NCBI GenBank assembly: GCA_050260355.1
Contig: JBLNBZ010000147.1
Location: 119,614 to 183,613, forward strand
Direction of reading: 5' to 3'
DNA from: CADEFX01 sp050260355
GTDB lineage: Bacteria; Pseudomonadota; Alphaproteobacteria; Rhizobiales; Hyphomicrobiaceae
DNA: 64,000 nucleotides
Under the pieces are notes generated by a model. It was not told the origin of the DNA and did no database searches. It saw nothing but the letters and a program-made list of their open reading frames with translations. Positions 8,677-17,600 of this stretch are shown one piece after another. The stretch's first letter is position 1, and each line of letters starts with the position of its first letter. Both the position numbers and the translations under genes were made by a program.

Positions 8677-9276
8677 TCAGGCGGCGGCTTGCACGTGCGT
8701 GTGCTCGCTGCGTCCTGAAAGCGCGAGCAGGACGAAGCTCACTCCGGACACCAGGAGCTTGACGCCGACCAGAAGCCCGATGGCCCAGGTCGAGGATTCC
8801 GGCAGCTGGAGTCCGATCAGCAGACCCACGGCGACCGCGAGGGCGCCGCTCAGCAGCGGCCAGTACCAGCCGGCATGCGGCCGCAGGCGTATGGCCATCA
8901 TCATTTCCAGATAGCCTTCGGCAATAAACAGAGCGGCCAGCAAAATGGTGAGCGTGATGATCCCGGTGAACGGGAAAAATGCCAGGTAGGCGCCGGCTGC
9001 GATGAACAGAAGCCCGATCAGCAAATCATAGGCAAAGGCGCGCCAGCCGCTGGTGCCGAACGCGTGCACGACGTGGACAACGCCCGTGAAGAGGAAAAGC
9101 CAGCCGAGGGCGAACTTGGCCGCCAGTGTAGAGACCAGCGGGAAAGCGATGGCTGCGGCACCGGCCAGGACTAGGAGGATGCCGAGCGCGACGAACCATG
9201 CCCAGTGATGCGCGACATAGAAGCGGACCCTTGCTGCCTCGGCTTCGAGTTCAGCTTGAGAGAGTGATTCAGTCAT
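8677..9276 (-). CDS. HdeD family membrane protein
   Basis: Inner-membrane protein of 199 residues with six hydrophobic helices in the HdeD (acid-resistance membrane protein) pattern. The segment AHHWAWFVALGILLVLAG near the N-terminus and paired-helix repeats with small Gly/Ala-rich turns are visible. The frame is open to 9321, but the ATG at 9276 has a GGGGCAGG ribosome site. In enterics HdeD contributes to acid tolerance; the role in this lineage is unknown. It stands alone, with an intergenic region on either side. Confidence 0.82.
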   Translation of the reverse strand: MTESLSQAELEAEAARVRFYVAHHWAWFVALGILLVLAGAAAIAFPLVSTLAAKFALGWLFLFTGVVHVVHAFGTSGWRAFAYDLLIGLLFIAAGAYLAFFPFTGIITLTILLAALFIAEGYLEMMMAIRLRPHAGWYWPLLSGALAVAVGLLIGLQLPESSTWAIGLLVGVKLLVSGVSFVLLALSGRSEHTHVQAAA

Positions 9277-9418
9277 TTGCCTGCCCCATAGACTGCTTCG
9301 AGTGCACTGCACATATTGCACCGCAAAAGTGCGGGTTGCTACGCCTCAGGCCAGAGCAAGGTCCGGTTGGCGAGGGGGCGTTGCAGCCAGATAACGCTCG
9401 AGAACCGGTTTGGGAGCA

Positions 9419-10879
9419 CTAAAGCCGGCGTTTCGGAATGGACCAGGCGAGCGCCAGCCCGATCAGGGCAAAGGCGCAGATGGTGAGAAACGCGGCCCGA
9501 AACGCCGTGGCGATCTCGGCATGGACCGCAGCCCGCCGCGCAGGGGGCATGTTGGCGGCGATGTCGGCGGTTCGGCCAATGAGGCTGTTGAAGAGGCGTG
9601 CGGCGTCGGGGTCGCTCAGTGCGAGTGTGGCGAACAGGACGGCGCCCACCAGCGCGGTGCCCGCGGCAGCCCCGATCGACCGGGAGAGCTGGACCGAGGC
9701 TGCCGCCGAGCCGAGCGATGCAGTGCCGGCTGCGCTCTGCACCGTCACCTGCACCACACCCATGACCGTGCCCATGAAGAGGCCGTTGATGAACAGGAGC
9801 CAGCCCAGCGCTGTCTGCGACAGCTGGGAGGCCCAAAGCGCCAGCAGCAGCAGTGTGCACGAGGCGAAGATGAGCCCGATGGACGGGAAAATCATCGTCA
9901 GGCCGGTGCGGCTCATGATGCGCCCGGTGAGCATCGAGCCCGCGCCGATGCCGAACATCAGCGGCAGAAGCAGAAGTCCCGTCTGCGAGGACGAGGCGCT
10001 TTGACCTACGTGCAGGTAGATCGGCAGGAAGGTGACCAGCGAAACGAGGGTGGCGCCGTGGCAGGCGGCGAGGGCATCGCTGCGCCAGATGGTGGGATTG
10101 CGCAGCAGATGAACCGGGAGCAGCGGGTAGGGTGCAACCTTCTCGCGCCGGATCAAAAGGAAGAGCGATATGGCAGCGATGGCGGCGAGCGCGAAAAATT
10201 CCGGCAGCGTTTCAGACGACATGCGCTGGGCTTGATCGAGCGCCAGCAGCGCCGGGGTAATGCAGCTGACAAAGAGAACGAGCCCGAGGGTGTCGAACGA
10301 CCATGTCTGCGTGCGAGGCACGCGCGCCTCCAAGCGCATGGTCAGCAGTGCCGCAAGCAGTCCCAGTGGCAGGTTGACGAGAAAGACCGAACGCCACCCG
10401 AAATGCTCGGTGAGAAAGCCGCCGGCAACCGGGCCGAACGCGCTGGAGCTCACCATGATGGCCGCGAGATAGCCCTGATAGCGTGCACGCTCTCTAGGCG
10501 GAATGGCTTCGCCGATCAGCGCCTGCGACAGTGTCATCAGTCCGCCGCCGCCGAGCCCCTGCAGGATGCGCGTGATAGTCAGCATCTCGATGCTGGTAGA
10601 GGAGGCACACAACAGCGAAGCGACAATGAAGATGCCGAGGGCGACGAACATCATGCGCTTGCCGCCGACCACGTCACGCAATTGGCCATAGACCGGAGCG
10701 GCCACGGTCGTGGCGACGAGGTAGGCGACGACCACCCAGGAGATGCGCCCGACGCTGCCGAGCTCGGCAGCCATTGCGGGCAGCGCGGTTGCGACGATCG
10801 TCTGGTCCACGACCGCCAAGAACATCGGCAGCATGATTGAGGGGAAGACCGTGAAGAAGCGACTGCCGTTCGATGTCAT
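9419..10879 (-). CDS. MFS multidrug efflux transporter, DHA2 (EmrB/QacA) type
   Basis: 486-residue inner-membrane drug:proton antiporter of the 14-helix DHA2 family. Features: VVDQTIVATALPAM in helix 1 (DHA motif D1), a QLRDVVGGKRM loop (motif A), RILQGLGGGGLMTLSQALIGE (motif B region) and AFGPVAGGFLTEHFGWRSVFLVNLPLG (motif C). No adaptor (EmrA) or TetR/MarR regulator lies beside it. It is divergent from the hydrolase gene at 11035, with 155 bases between. Substrate unknown. Confidence 0.9.
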   Translation of the reverse strand: MTSNGSRFFTVFPSIMLPMFLAVVDQTIVATALPAMAAELGSVGRISWVVVAYLVATTVAAPVYGQLRDVVGGKRMMFVALGIFIVASLLCASSTSIEMLTITRILQGLGGGGLMTLSQALIGEAIPPRERARYQGYLAAIMVSSSAFGPVAGGFLTEHFGWRSVFLVNLPLGLLAALLTMRLEARVPRTQTWSFDTLGLVLFVSCITPALLALDQAQRMSSETLPEFFALAAIAAISLFLLIRREKVAPYPLLPVHLLRNPTIWRSDALAACHGATLVSLVTFLPIYLHVGQSASSSQTGLLLLPLMFGIGAGSMLTGRIMSRTGLTMIFPSIGLIFASCTLLLLALWASQLSQTALGWLLFINGLFMGTVMGVVQVTVQSAAGTASLGSAAASVQLSRSIGAAAGTALVGAVLFATLALSDPDAARLFNSLIGRTADIAANMPPARRAAVHAEIATAFRAAFLTICAFALIGLALAWSIPKRRL

Positions 10880-11034
10880 GGGCGGGATAGGGTTGCTCCG
10901 CGGAAGATGGCGGGATTACCCCATCATCGCATGCGAATCATCAAGCTTGCGCGAGCGATCGGCAGCTGCCGGTTGTGCGCATGGCAGTCTATTGACATAG
11001 TGGGAGAATTAATTGCGGCCGGGGAGGGTTTTTC

Positions 11035-11847
11035 GTGTTTCGCAGATTGACAGCGGTCGTATTCTGCTCGGCGTTGATGGCGCACATGCCGGGGGCGCAG
11101 GCTGCCACGTCGACACTGGTGTCTATCAAGACCCCACGCGGCGCAGCGCAGCAGTTCATCCTGATCAAACCTGAAGCTCCTGTCGCCTCCGTCATTTTGT
11201 TCGCAGGCGGCCATGGCGCGCTGGGCCTGAAAAGCGCGTCGTCAATGGCCTGGGGCGCTGCCAACTTCCTGGTGCGCACACGCGGCACTTTCGCGGCACA
11301 TAATCTGATGGTGGCGGTCGTCGACGTCCCGTCCGACCAGCGCTCGGGTATGAACGCGATCTTCCGCATGAGCGGTGCCCATGCCGCTGATATCGGTGCG
11401 GTCGCGGAGTACCTGAAGAAGGAGAAGAACGTGCCCGTGTGGCTGGTCGGGACCAGCATGGGAACTTTTTCGGCCGCGGGCGGCGTCATAGGTGCCAAAG
11501 GCATCGACGGGCTGGCCCTCACGTCGACGATTACACGCTCGAAGCAGGGGTGGAAAATCGCGGGGAGCCACCCGGATGGCGTCGCCAGCATGCCGCTGCA
11601 AAAGGTTGCGGTGCCGACGCTCATCCTGTCGCACAAGCGGGACGGATGTGACATTACGCCAGCGTCGGACGCACCGAAGCTGCGCGCACGCCTGACGCGG
11701 GCTCCCAAGGTCGAGGTGGTGCTGCTCGACGGCGGCCTGCCGCCGCAATCGGACCCGTGCGAGGCCAAGTCGCAGCACGGTTTCCTCGGCATCGAAGGCA
11801 AGGCCGTCGATACGATTGCCGCCTTCGTCAAGGCGCACGGGAAGTGA
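11035..11847 (+). CDS. Secreted alpha/beta hydrolase
   Basis: 270-residue protein with a signal peptide (cleavage after about residue 23, GAQA-AT). It has an alpha/beta-hydrolase pattern: oxyanion region LFAGGHGALGL, nucleophile elbow GTSMGT with Ser in the G-x-S-x-G position, and a late His (SQHGFLGIEG) as possible catalytic base. It starts with GTG, supported by the ribosome site GGGGAGGG at 11021-11028. It is convergent with the SDR gene at 11855. Likely periplasmic esterase; substrate unknown. Confidence 0.8.
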   Translation: MFRRLTAVVFCSALMAHMPGAQAATSTLVSIKTPRGAAQQFILIKPEAPVASVILFAGGHGALGLKSASSMAWGAANFLVRTRGTFAAHNLMVAVVDVPSDQRSGMNAIFRMSGAHAADIGAVAEYLKKEKNVPVWLVGTSMGTFSAAGGVIGAKGIDGLALTSTITRSKQGWKIAGSHPDGVASMPLQKVAVPTLILSHKRDGCDITPASDAPKLRARLTRAPKVEVVLLDGGLPPQSDPCEAKSQHGFLGIEGKAVDTIAAFVKAHGK

Positions 11848-11854
11848 GGGCGCC

Positions 11855-12622
11855 TCAGTAGACCGTGACGCCGCTGTCGACGGAGAGCACCTGACCCGTT
11901 GTGATGGCCGACTCGTCAGAGGCCAGATAAACGGCCATGTCGGCCATGTGGATGGGCTGGCCCAGTCCGAGCAAATGCTTCTGCGCGAGCTGCTCGATGC
12001 CGGGCGTCACCTCCAGCAGCCGCTTGACCCGGTCGGACAGCGTTACCGACGGCGCGATGGCGTTGACGCGAATCTTGTAGCGCGCGTACTCGACCGCCAT
12101 CGAGCGGGTCATGGAGGCGATGCCTCCCTTGGCCGCCGTGTAGCAGTCGCGGCCGGGGAGGGCCATCAGCGCGACGTTGGAGGCCATGTTGATCACGGAG
12201 CCGCCGCCGGCCTTGATCAGCTCGGGAATGCCGATCTTGGAGCACAGGAACGTGCCGAACAGGTCTAGCTTGATAACGCGCCAGAACTCCTCCTCGGGCG
12301 CCTCAGTGACTGGACCGTCGTGCGATGTGGAGCCGCCGGCATTGTTGTGCAGGATGTCGAGCCTGCCGTAGCGCGCAACGGTCTCGGCAATGGCGGCGGT
12401 GACACTCGCCTTGTCGGTGACGTCGCAGTGCACGAAGTGCGCGTCGCCTCCCGAGTTGCCGACCTTGGATCGCGCAGACTCCGCCGCCGCGGCACCGCTC
12501 TTGCGATCGATCTCGGCGACGACCACCTTGGCACCTTCCTCGGCGAAGCGTTCGGCCGTCGCGCGTCCGATACCGCCGCCGCCACCTGTGATGAAGGCGA
12601 CCTTGCCTGCCAGCCTCGGCAT
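11855..12622 (-). CDS. SDR family oxidoreductase
   Basis: 255-residue classical short-chain dehydrogenase/reductase. The Rossmann motif TGGGGGIG (about 13-20), NNAG at the beta4 turn, catalytic Ser in INMASN and YTAAKGG (Tyr-x-x-x-Lys) are all present, and the C-terminal VDSGVTVY is typical. The acidic residue after beta2 (VVAEID) favours NAD(H). It is last in a minus-strand run of trpD, a TPR-like protein and two SDRs. Substrate unknown. Confidence 0.88.
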   Translation of the reverse strand: MPRLAGKVAFITGGGGGIGRATAERFAEEGAKVVVAEIDRKSGAAAAESARSKVGNSGGDAHFVHCDVTDKASVTAAIAETVARYGRLDILHNNAGGSTSHDGPVTEAPEEEFWRVIKLDLFGTFLCSKIGIPELIKAGGGSVINMASNVALMALPGRDCYTAAKGGIASMTRSMAVEYARYKIRVNAIAPSVTLSDRVKRLLEVTPGIEQLAQKHLLGLGQPIHMADMAVYLASDESAITTGQVLSVDSGVTVY

Positions 12623-12634
12623 CCTCGTTCCTCC

Positions 12635-13486
12635 TCAGTCCTTGGGCTTTCCGCCGGGCCACACCGGCGTGTCGGCAAGGCCCGGCCATCCGATGGGCGC
12701 TTCCGAGGCGGCCCGCGCTGCTTCTATCGCAGCCTCCCGGTTCCAGTGCGCCGCCACGTAGCGATTGCCCGTTACACCATCAGCCGCCGTCGAGCACAAC
12801 CACAGCAACGGATAGGTCATTTGCACCGGTGGAATGAGGTCGGCGCGGCGCAGCCCCGAGCTTGCCGGGACCATCGGCGTGTCGGCCGGACCGCCCGGCA
12901 CGATGATGTTGACGGTGATGCCGGTGCCTGCAAACTCCTGGGCGTGTCCGGCGGCCATGGCCTCAAGGCCGGCCTTGGTCGGTCCATAGGGGTGGAATCT
13001 GCCGCGCAGCATGGTGAAGAAGCTCGTCGTGACGGTAATGATGCGGCCCCAGCCGGCGCGCTTCATGCCCGGCACGGCGGCCCGCGTCAGATACCAGGCG
13101 CCGGATAGATTGGTGGCGACGAAGCGATCCCAGGTGGCGGGGCTGATCTCATCGATGGCGACGAGATTGCTCATACAGTCGTCGCGGATGGCGTTCATGC
13201 CGAGGGCGCCGTTGTTGATGAGGATGCCGAACGCGCCGAAGCGGCGCTGCGTCGCCTCGACGGCCGCCTCGCAGGCCGCGTGATCGCAGATGTCGAGCGG
13301 GCGGCAGGCGAGGCTCTTGGCGAGACCGGCATCGGCCATGCGCTGCTCGAGTGAGCGCAAGCGCTCCTCCGCGATATCGCAGGCCATGACCGAGAACCCG
13401 GCCTCGAGCAGCGCGCGCGTCATCTCACTGCCGATGCCGCCGGCTGCTCCCGTTAAAAGCGCAACGCGACTGGAAAGGTTTTGCAC
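12635..13486 (-). CDS. SDR family oxidoreductase
   Basis: 283-residue short-chain dehydrogenase/reductase with TGAAGGIG near the N-terminus, an altered NNGA in place of NNAG, a Ser in TVTTS and YGPTKAG as the Tyr-Lys pair. It is longer than its neighbour because of insertions before the catalytic region and at the C-terminus (PVWPGGKP). The stop lies 12 bases before the next SDR start, so the two are probably co-transcribed and may act on consecutive or related hydroxy/keto substrates. Specific reaction unknown. Confidence 0.85.
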   Translation of the reverse strand: MQNLSSRVALLTGAAGGIGSEMTRALLEAGFSVMACDIAEERLRSLEQRMADAGLAKSLACRPLDICDHAACEAAVEATQRRFGAFGILINNGALGMNAIRDDCMSNLVAIDEISPATWDRFVATNLSGAWYLTRAAVPGMKRAGWGRIITVTTSFFTMLRGRFHPYGPTKAGLEAMAAGHAQEFAGTGITVNIIVPGGPADTPMVPASSGLRRADLIPPVQMTYPLLWLCSTAADGVTGNRYVAAHWNREAAIEAARAASEAPIGWPGLADTPVWPGGKPKD

Positions 13487-13505
13487 GAACTCGCATCCTC
13501 CCGGT

Positions 13506-14381
13506 TTAGCGGCGCAAGCAGGCTGACGAGACCTGCAGATTGGCCTGCTCGAGCTGCTGCACGAACGTCATCCAGAGGGGATTGTCCTTGGCGCCCGGAT
13601 GCTGCTGATCGGCCTGGGCCTTGGCGCGGAGAACGTGGGCTTGCGCTTGCCCGCAGTCGCCAACGCCCATTTCGGCAGTGGCCCAGGCCAGCTCGGTGAG
13701 CGCCTGGATGTAGACCTGCGTGAACTGGTTGGGGGCGGGATAGTGATCGAACACGGCGAGTGCCTTTTGGAACTCGCCGCGCCAGGTGCCGCGCCAGTCC
13801 ATAGAAGCGATACCAGCCGGTTGCTGGCTGGCGAGCAGCAATGCGTAACCGCGCTGCGCATCCGAATACTCCGAGTAGTTGCGCGAGTAGCGCACCGCCA
13901 TGCGGTAGAAATCGAGAGACTTGTCGGTCAGTGACGAGTTGTAGAAATTATTGGCGATGTTGCTGAGCTCGCTGGCGGAGATCTGCTGACCGAACAGCGT
14001 CTCGATGTGCGGGCTGGTCAGATACCCGACCACGCGCTCGGCTTGCGCAGCATAGACGAGGTTCTCCTTGTTCAAAGCAGCCGAGAAGGCGGATTTCTCC
14101 GCCGCGTTGTACGACGCGCTGCGCAGGATATCGATGTTCCGCTTGGCGGCATCGTTCATGTACACGATGAGACTGCGCAGCTGCGTCTGCGCATCCTGGA
14201 TATTGCGCTGATACGTGCCGAGGTAGGCAAAGCCGGTCGAGGCAAGGCTGAACAGAACGGCGATGACCGAGAGCGCGGTCGAGAAGAGCCGCCGATGCCA
14301 GCGCTCCGGCCGGCCGGACTGTGCTTCCAGATGCTGGATCCGGCCTCGCAACGCATCGATTTCGTTCTGATCGCTGGCCAT
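13506..14381 (-). CDS. Membrane-anchored hypothetical protein
   Basis: Not assigned to a family. The 291-residue product begins MASDQNEIDALRGRIQHLEA (short coiled coil, about 6-20), has one hydrophobic segment (about 32-55) and then a long, largely helical soluble domain with TPR-like spacing (NNFYNSSLTDKSLDFYRMA, ELAWATAEMG). It ends in a Cys-containing tail. The frame is open upstream to 14618, but the ATG at 14381 follows a GGGG-rich ribosome site and avoids Ser/Pro-rich nonsense sequence. It lies between trpD and two SDR genes on the same strand; a functional link to tryptophan synthesis is not evident. Confidence 0.7.
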   Translation of the reverse strand: MASDQNEIDALRGRIQHLEAQSGRPERWHRRLFSTALSVIAVLFSLASTGFAYLGTYQRNIQDAQTQLRSLIVYMNDAAKRNIDILRSASYNAAEKSAFSAALNKENLVYAAQAERVVGYLTSPHIETLFGQQISASELSNIANNFYNSSLTDKSLDFYRMAVRYSRNYSEYSDAQRGYALLLASQQPAGIASMDWRGTWRGEFQKALAVFDHYPAPNQFTQVYIQALTELAWATAEMGVGDCGQAQAHVLRAKAQADQQHPGAKDNPLWMTFVQQLEQANLQVSSACLRR

Positions 14382-14502
14382 TCCCCAACCCCCATGCAAT
14401 ACCGCGCCGGTCCCTGGCGCCACGAAGTATGCGCCAAGGCTAGCACGCTGCGGCGATGCGGGCACGACGGCCGTGTGGGCGCCACGGCCGGGGCTGGAGA
14501 GG

Positions 14503-15528
14503 TCAGCTCCGGCCGTTGGTGATGGCGATGAGCTTATCGAGCGCGGCTTTGGCCGCGCCGGACTCGATGGCGTGCGCAGCCATCGCCACGCCGTCGGTGA
14601 GGTTGGCGGCTTTGCCACCCACGATCAGCGCGGCGGCGGCGTTGAGCAGCACAATGTCGCGGAACGGACCTTTCTTGGCGGCGAGCACATCGCGGATGGC
14701 GGCGGCGTTGGTCTGCGCGTCGCCGCCTTTCAGGTCGGAGAGCCTGGCGGGGGGCAGACCTGCGTCAGCGGGTGTTACCTCGAACACGGTCACCTGGCCG
14801 TCCTTAACCTCGGCCACATCGGTCGAGCCGGTGGTGGTGAGCTCGTCGAGGCCGTCGTGGCCGTGCACCACCCAGACATGCTCGGCGCCGAGCTTGTTCA
14901 GCACGTGGGCGATCGGCTCGACCCACTGCCAGGAGAAGACGCCGACAATCTGCCGCTTCACCCCGGCCGGATTGGAGATGGGGCCGAGCAGGTTGAAAAT
15001 CGTGCGGATGCCGAGCTCGGCGCGCACGGGCGCCCAGTGCTTCATGGCCGGGTGATGCATGGGCGCCCACATGAAGCCGACCCCGGCCTCCGCGACCGAC
15101 CGTGAGATCACCTCGAACGGCACGTCGAGCTTGACGCCGAGGGCCGCCAGCACGTCCGACGCGCCCGAGATGGAGGACACGGAGCGGTTGCCGTGCTTGG
15201 CGATCCTCAGTCCCGCGCCGGCGGCCACCAGCGAGGCGCAGGTCGAGACGTTATAGGTTCCGACGCCGTCGCCGCCGGTGCCGACGATGTCGACGGCGCC
15301 GGGTGGCACCTCGACGCGGTTCATCCGCGAGCGCAGCATCTGGGCGGCGCCGGTGATTTCCTCGACCGTCTCGCCCCTAACGCGCAGGGCCATCAGGAAG
15401 GCGCCCATTTGCGCCTGCGTCGCGTGCCCAGCGGTCATGATGTCGAGGGCGCTGCGGATCTCGGCCTCCTCCAGCGTCGATCCGGTCGACACTTTCTGGA
15501 TCAGGCGTTTGAGCTCTTCGGTCGGCAT
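14503..15528 (-). CDS. trpD: Anthranilate phosphoribosyltransferase
   Basis: Transfers phosphoribose from PRPP to anthranilate, the second step of tryptophan synthesis. The 341-residue product has DIVGTGGDGVGTYNVST (PRPP loop), KHGNRSVSSISGASDVL, FMWAPMHHPAMKHW and RTIFNLLGPISNPA. The frame is open upstream to 15921, but the family N-terminus MPTEELKRLIQKV fixes the ATG at 15528. No trpG precedes it; upstream is a plus-strand cupin gene. It is detached from trpC. Confidence 0.96.
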   Translation of the reverse strand: MPTEELKRLIQKVSTGSTLEEAEIRSALDIMTAGHATQAQMGAFLMALRVRGETVEEITGAAQMLRSRMNRVEVPPGAVDIVGTGGDGVGTYNVSTCASLVAAGAGLRIAKHGNRSVSSISGASDVLAALGVKLDVPFEVISRSVAEAGVGFMWAPMHHPAMKHWAPVRAELGIRTIFNLLGPISNPAGVKRQIVGVFSWQWVEPIAHVLNKLGAEHVWVVHGHDGLDELTTTGSTDVAEVKDGQVTVFEVTPADAGLPPARLSDLKGGDAQTNAAAIRDVLAAKKGPFRDIVLLNAAAALIVGGKAANLTDGVAMAAHAIESGAAKAALDKLIAITNGRS

Positions 15529-15811
15529 GGGCTCGCGGGGGTGATGGAAAATCGGCCGGCGGGATCGAGCATGCGTAACCTCAAACCTGCACCGCGAGCA
15601 AGGGGCTGCAGACTGCGTCGGAACGCAGGCTGCACGATGGCGTTGCTTTGCTGCGCCGGCAGGCCGGGCTCGAGGGAGTGTGGCAGGCTGGTTTTCGTCG
15701 GGTGAGCGAGGGCGGATTAACCTTGAGACAGGCTCACGCCGCACGCTTGGGGGCCGCTGGCGAGCGAGGCGCCGGGCAGCTATCGTGGGATCGTTACGTT
15801 GGAGCAGGCGC

Positions 15812-16360
15812 ATGTCGAACGTAAGGCCCGAGGCGAGAGCAGGCCGCACGGTTCCGAAGATCGAGACGGTGTGGCTCGATGATGATGGTCTCGTTCCAAA
15901 CAACCCGACGCTGCCGCTCATCCTCTATCGCGGAGCGTTTGCCGCGGGCGATGCAGGCGCCGAGGGCCGCATCGAGGCGCTGTTTGCCGCCCACGGCTGG
16001 AGCGGCGCCTGGGTCAACGGCATCTATCCCTTCCACCATTACCACGCCACCACGCACGAAGTGCTGGGTCTTGCCCGCGGCGCAGCGCGCGTGCAGTTCG
16101 GCGGACCGTCGGGACCGGTTCTCGACGTCTCCGCCGGCGACGCGGTGATGATCCCTGCCGGCGTCGGCCACTGCCGCCTGTCATCCGAAGATGGGTTGTC
16201 GGTGGTGGGCGCCTATCCCGGCGGCTCGGATTGGGATCTGCGGCGCGCCACGCCCGAGGAGCACCGCACGGCGCTGCCGTTGATCACCAAGGTGGCCGCC
16301 CCGGTATCGGACCCCGTGCTCGGGGCAAAGGGACCCGCCTGCCAGCAGCATCGGCGCTGA
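15812..16360 (+). CDS. Cupin-domain protein (YjlB-like)
   Basis: 182-residue single-domain cupin. The metal-binding pattern is seen in FHHYHATTHEVLG (several His, Glu) and later PAGVGHC. The conserved N-terminal LPLILYRGAF and C-terminal YPGGSDWDL resemble the uncharacterised YjlB-like cupins. The ATG at 15812 has a GGAGCAGG site; the longer frame from 15680 has an Arg-rich, non-conserved extension. It is divergent from trpD. Function unknown. Confidence 0.8.
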   Translation: MSNVRPEARAGRTVPKIETVWLDDDGLVPNNPTLPLILYRGAFAAGDAGAEGRIEALFAAHGWSGAWVNGIYPFHHYHATTHEVLGLARGAARVQFGGPSGPVLDVSAGDAVMIPAGVGHCRLSSEDGLSVVGAYPGGSDWDLRRATPEEHRTALPLITKVAAPVSDPVLGAKGPACQQHRR

Positions 16361-16487
16361 GGCCCCCAGGCAGGCGACGGCGTCTGGCCGCCGGATTCCA
16401 TCAAGCCTTGAATGTCCGTTCGCGGCAATTAGATAATCTGGGTCGGCTCACACAATTAGTGACGTTTGGCTCCTGGGGAGATATCCG

Positions 16488-16808
16488 ATGTCCAGGTTCG
16501 GCCGGCTTTGCGGCCCGGCGGTCTTCGGCCCGGATTTGTTGCACCTGATGCAGTCTGCATTCGACCGCGCTTGGGCCATGTATGATGCGGAATTCGCCGC
16601 ACCTTCCAAAGAGCGGGACCGGGCCCGCGACGCTCTTGCGAAGGCCATCGTCGATGAGGTCGAGAGGGGTGAGCGCGACATCGCTCGCCTCAAGCAGCAT
16701 GGCCTGCGCCAGCTCTTGCGATTTCGCAACTCGACCATGCCGAATGGTCCCGCTCGCCATGCGCCATCAAGCCATTCCTTGACAAGGCGGCTGCCGAACC
16801 GTCTATAG
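16488..16808 (+). CDS. Small hypothetical protein
   Basis: 106 residues, unrecognised. A helical, charged central region (LLHLMQSAFDRAWAMYDAEF and then many Lys/Arg/Glu) suggests a small soluble helical protein. The C-terminal 30 residues look unstructured. The ATG is preceded by GGGGAG at good spacing, and the stop is 84 bases upstream of the tRNA-Lys gene. Confidence 0.55.
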   Translation: MSRFGRLCGPAVFGPDLLHLMQSAFDRAWAMYDAEFAAPSKERDRARDALAKAIVDEVERGERDIARLKQHGLRQLLRFRNSTMPNGPARHAPSSHSLTRRLPNRL

Positions 16809-16828
16809 CTCGGCGTTGATCCGGACAT

Positions 16829-16850
16829 CGGGCCCGCCGCGGCGGGCCCG
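16829..16850. repeat. GC-rich perfect palindrome (hairpin)
   Basis: The arms CGGGCCCGCC and GGCGGGCCCG flank a two-base GC centre. It lies between a small gene and tRNA-Lys and could act as a terminator or mRNA end, but has no T run. Confidence 0.5.
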
Positions 16851-16892
16851 GGACGCGAAGCAGATGGCTTCGTATCCGCCTTCCAAGAGTTC

Positions 16893-16967
16893 GGGCCCGT
16901 AGCTCAGCGGTAGAGCATCTGACTTTTAATCAGAGGGTCGTTGGTTCGATCCCAACCGGGCTCACCA
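16893..16967 (+). tRNA. tRNA-Lys (anticodon TTT)
   Basis: Cloverleaf read directly: acceptor GGGCCCG paired with CGGGCTC (one G-T pair), D-arm GCTC...GAGC, anticodon stem TCTGA/TCAGA around the loop CTTTTAA (anticodon TTT, lysine), T-arm with GGTTCGATCCC, discriminator A and an encoded CCA at 16965-16967. Confidence 0.96.
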
Positions 16968-17220
16968 TATTGATTTAGTTCAATAAATTGACTTTGTGTC
17001 GCCAGCAAAGGACCGGTGCTCACGCGACTAGGCAAGCCCCAATCGGGTTAGTGCCCTGCTCACGCAACGAGCTTGTCCCCTTCTCGTATTTACTCGCAAT
17101 GCGGCGCGGCAGGCCGTCAAGATGCCTGACGGCGCAGCTGCTGTCGAAAAGCGGCAAGCGCGCATCGGGTATCCGTGCTACTCTGTGCGGTCCGGGACCA
17201 TTTTTTTCAAGGGTGATCTT

Positions 17221-17400
17221 ATGCTTTTCTCCGCAGGTCTGCTGGCGCTATCCCTCTGTGCCTTCCTCATCTGGTGGGCGCGGCCTGTCGAAGGCATCGT
17301 GTCCCCGCGTGTTGCGGGATACGACTTTCCCTTCAGTACTGCCGTTTGCCTATTGTTGTTTGCCTCTATCGCGCTCCTCATGGTGGGCTTGACTCACTAA
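17221..17400 (+). CDS. Small two-helix membrane protein
   Basis: 59 residues with two hydrophobic segments (about 1-19 and 38-56), separated by a short soluble loop. The ATG at 17221 has an AAGGGTGAT ribosome site; the frame is open further upstream but without a hydrophobic or conserved pattern. No family recognised. Confidence 0.5.
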   Translation: MLFSAGLLALSLCAFLIWWARPVEGIVSPRVAGYDFPFSTAVCLLLFASIALLMVGLTH

Positions 17401-17600
17401 AGCTCGCGCAACGCTTCGAGGGAGTGCACCCAAAGGCACTCAAGAACCTCCCGGCGGGCGGCTGCTGGAGCAAGCCCCCGAAATTCACGTCGATCTCCTG
17501 CACATCTTCCTTCATTAGGATGAAGCCTTGTTGTGCAGACGGTGGTGAGCACCCGGTCCTGGCAGTCACTGCCTGCAGTCCCGGCTGAAAAGCAGAACAG

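Noticed and set aside
9410..10840. 476-codon plus-strand frame over the MFS transporter
   Set aside because: Arg/Gln/Glu-rich, no signal or domain, fully antisense to a motif-bearing transporter.
10992..11020. TTGACA at 10992 as the -35 of the hydrolase promoter
   Set aside because: No matching -10 at 16-18 bases; spacing to the AATTAAT is too short.
16893..17220. tRNA-Lys as an integration (att) site
   Set aside because: No integrase and no repeat of the tRNA 3' end seen downstream in the window.
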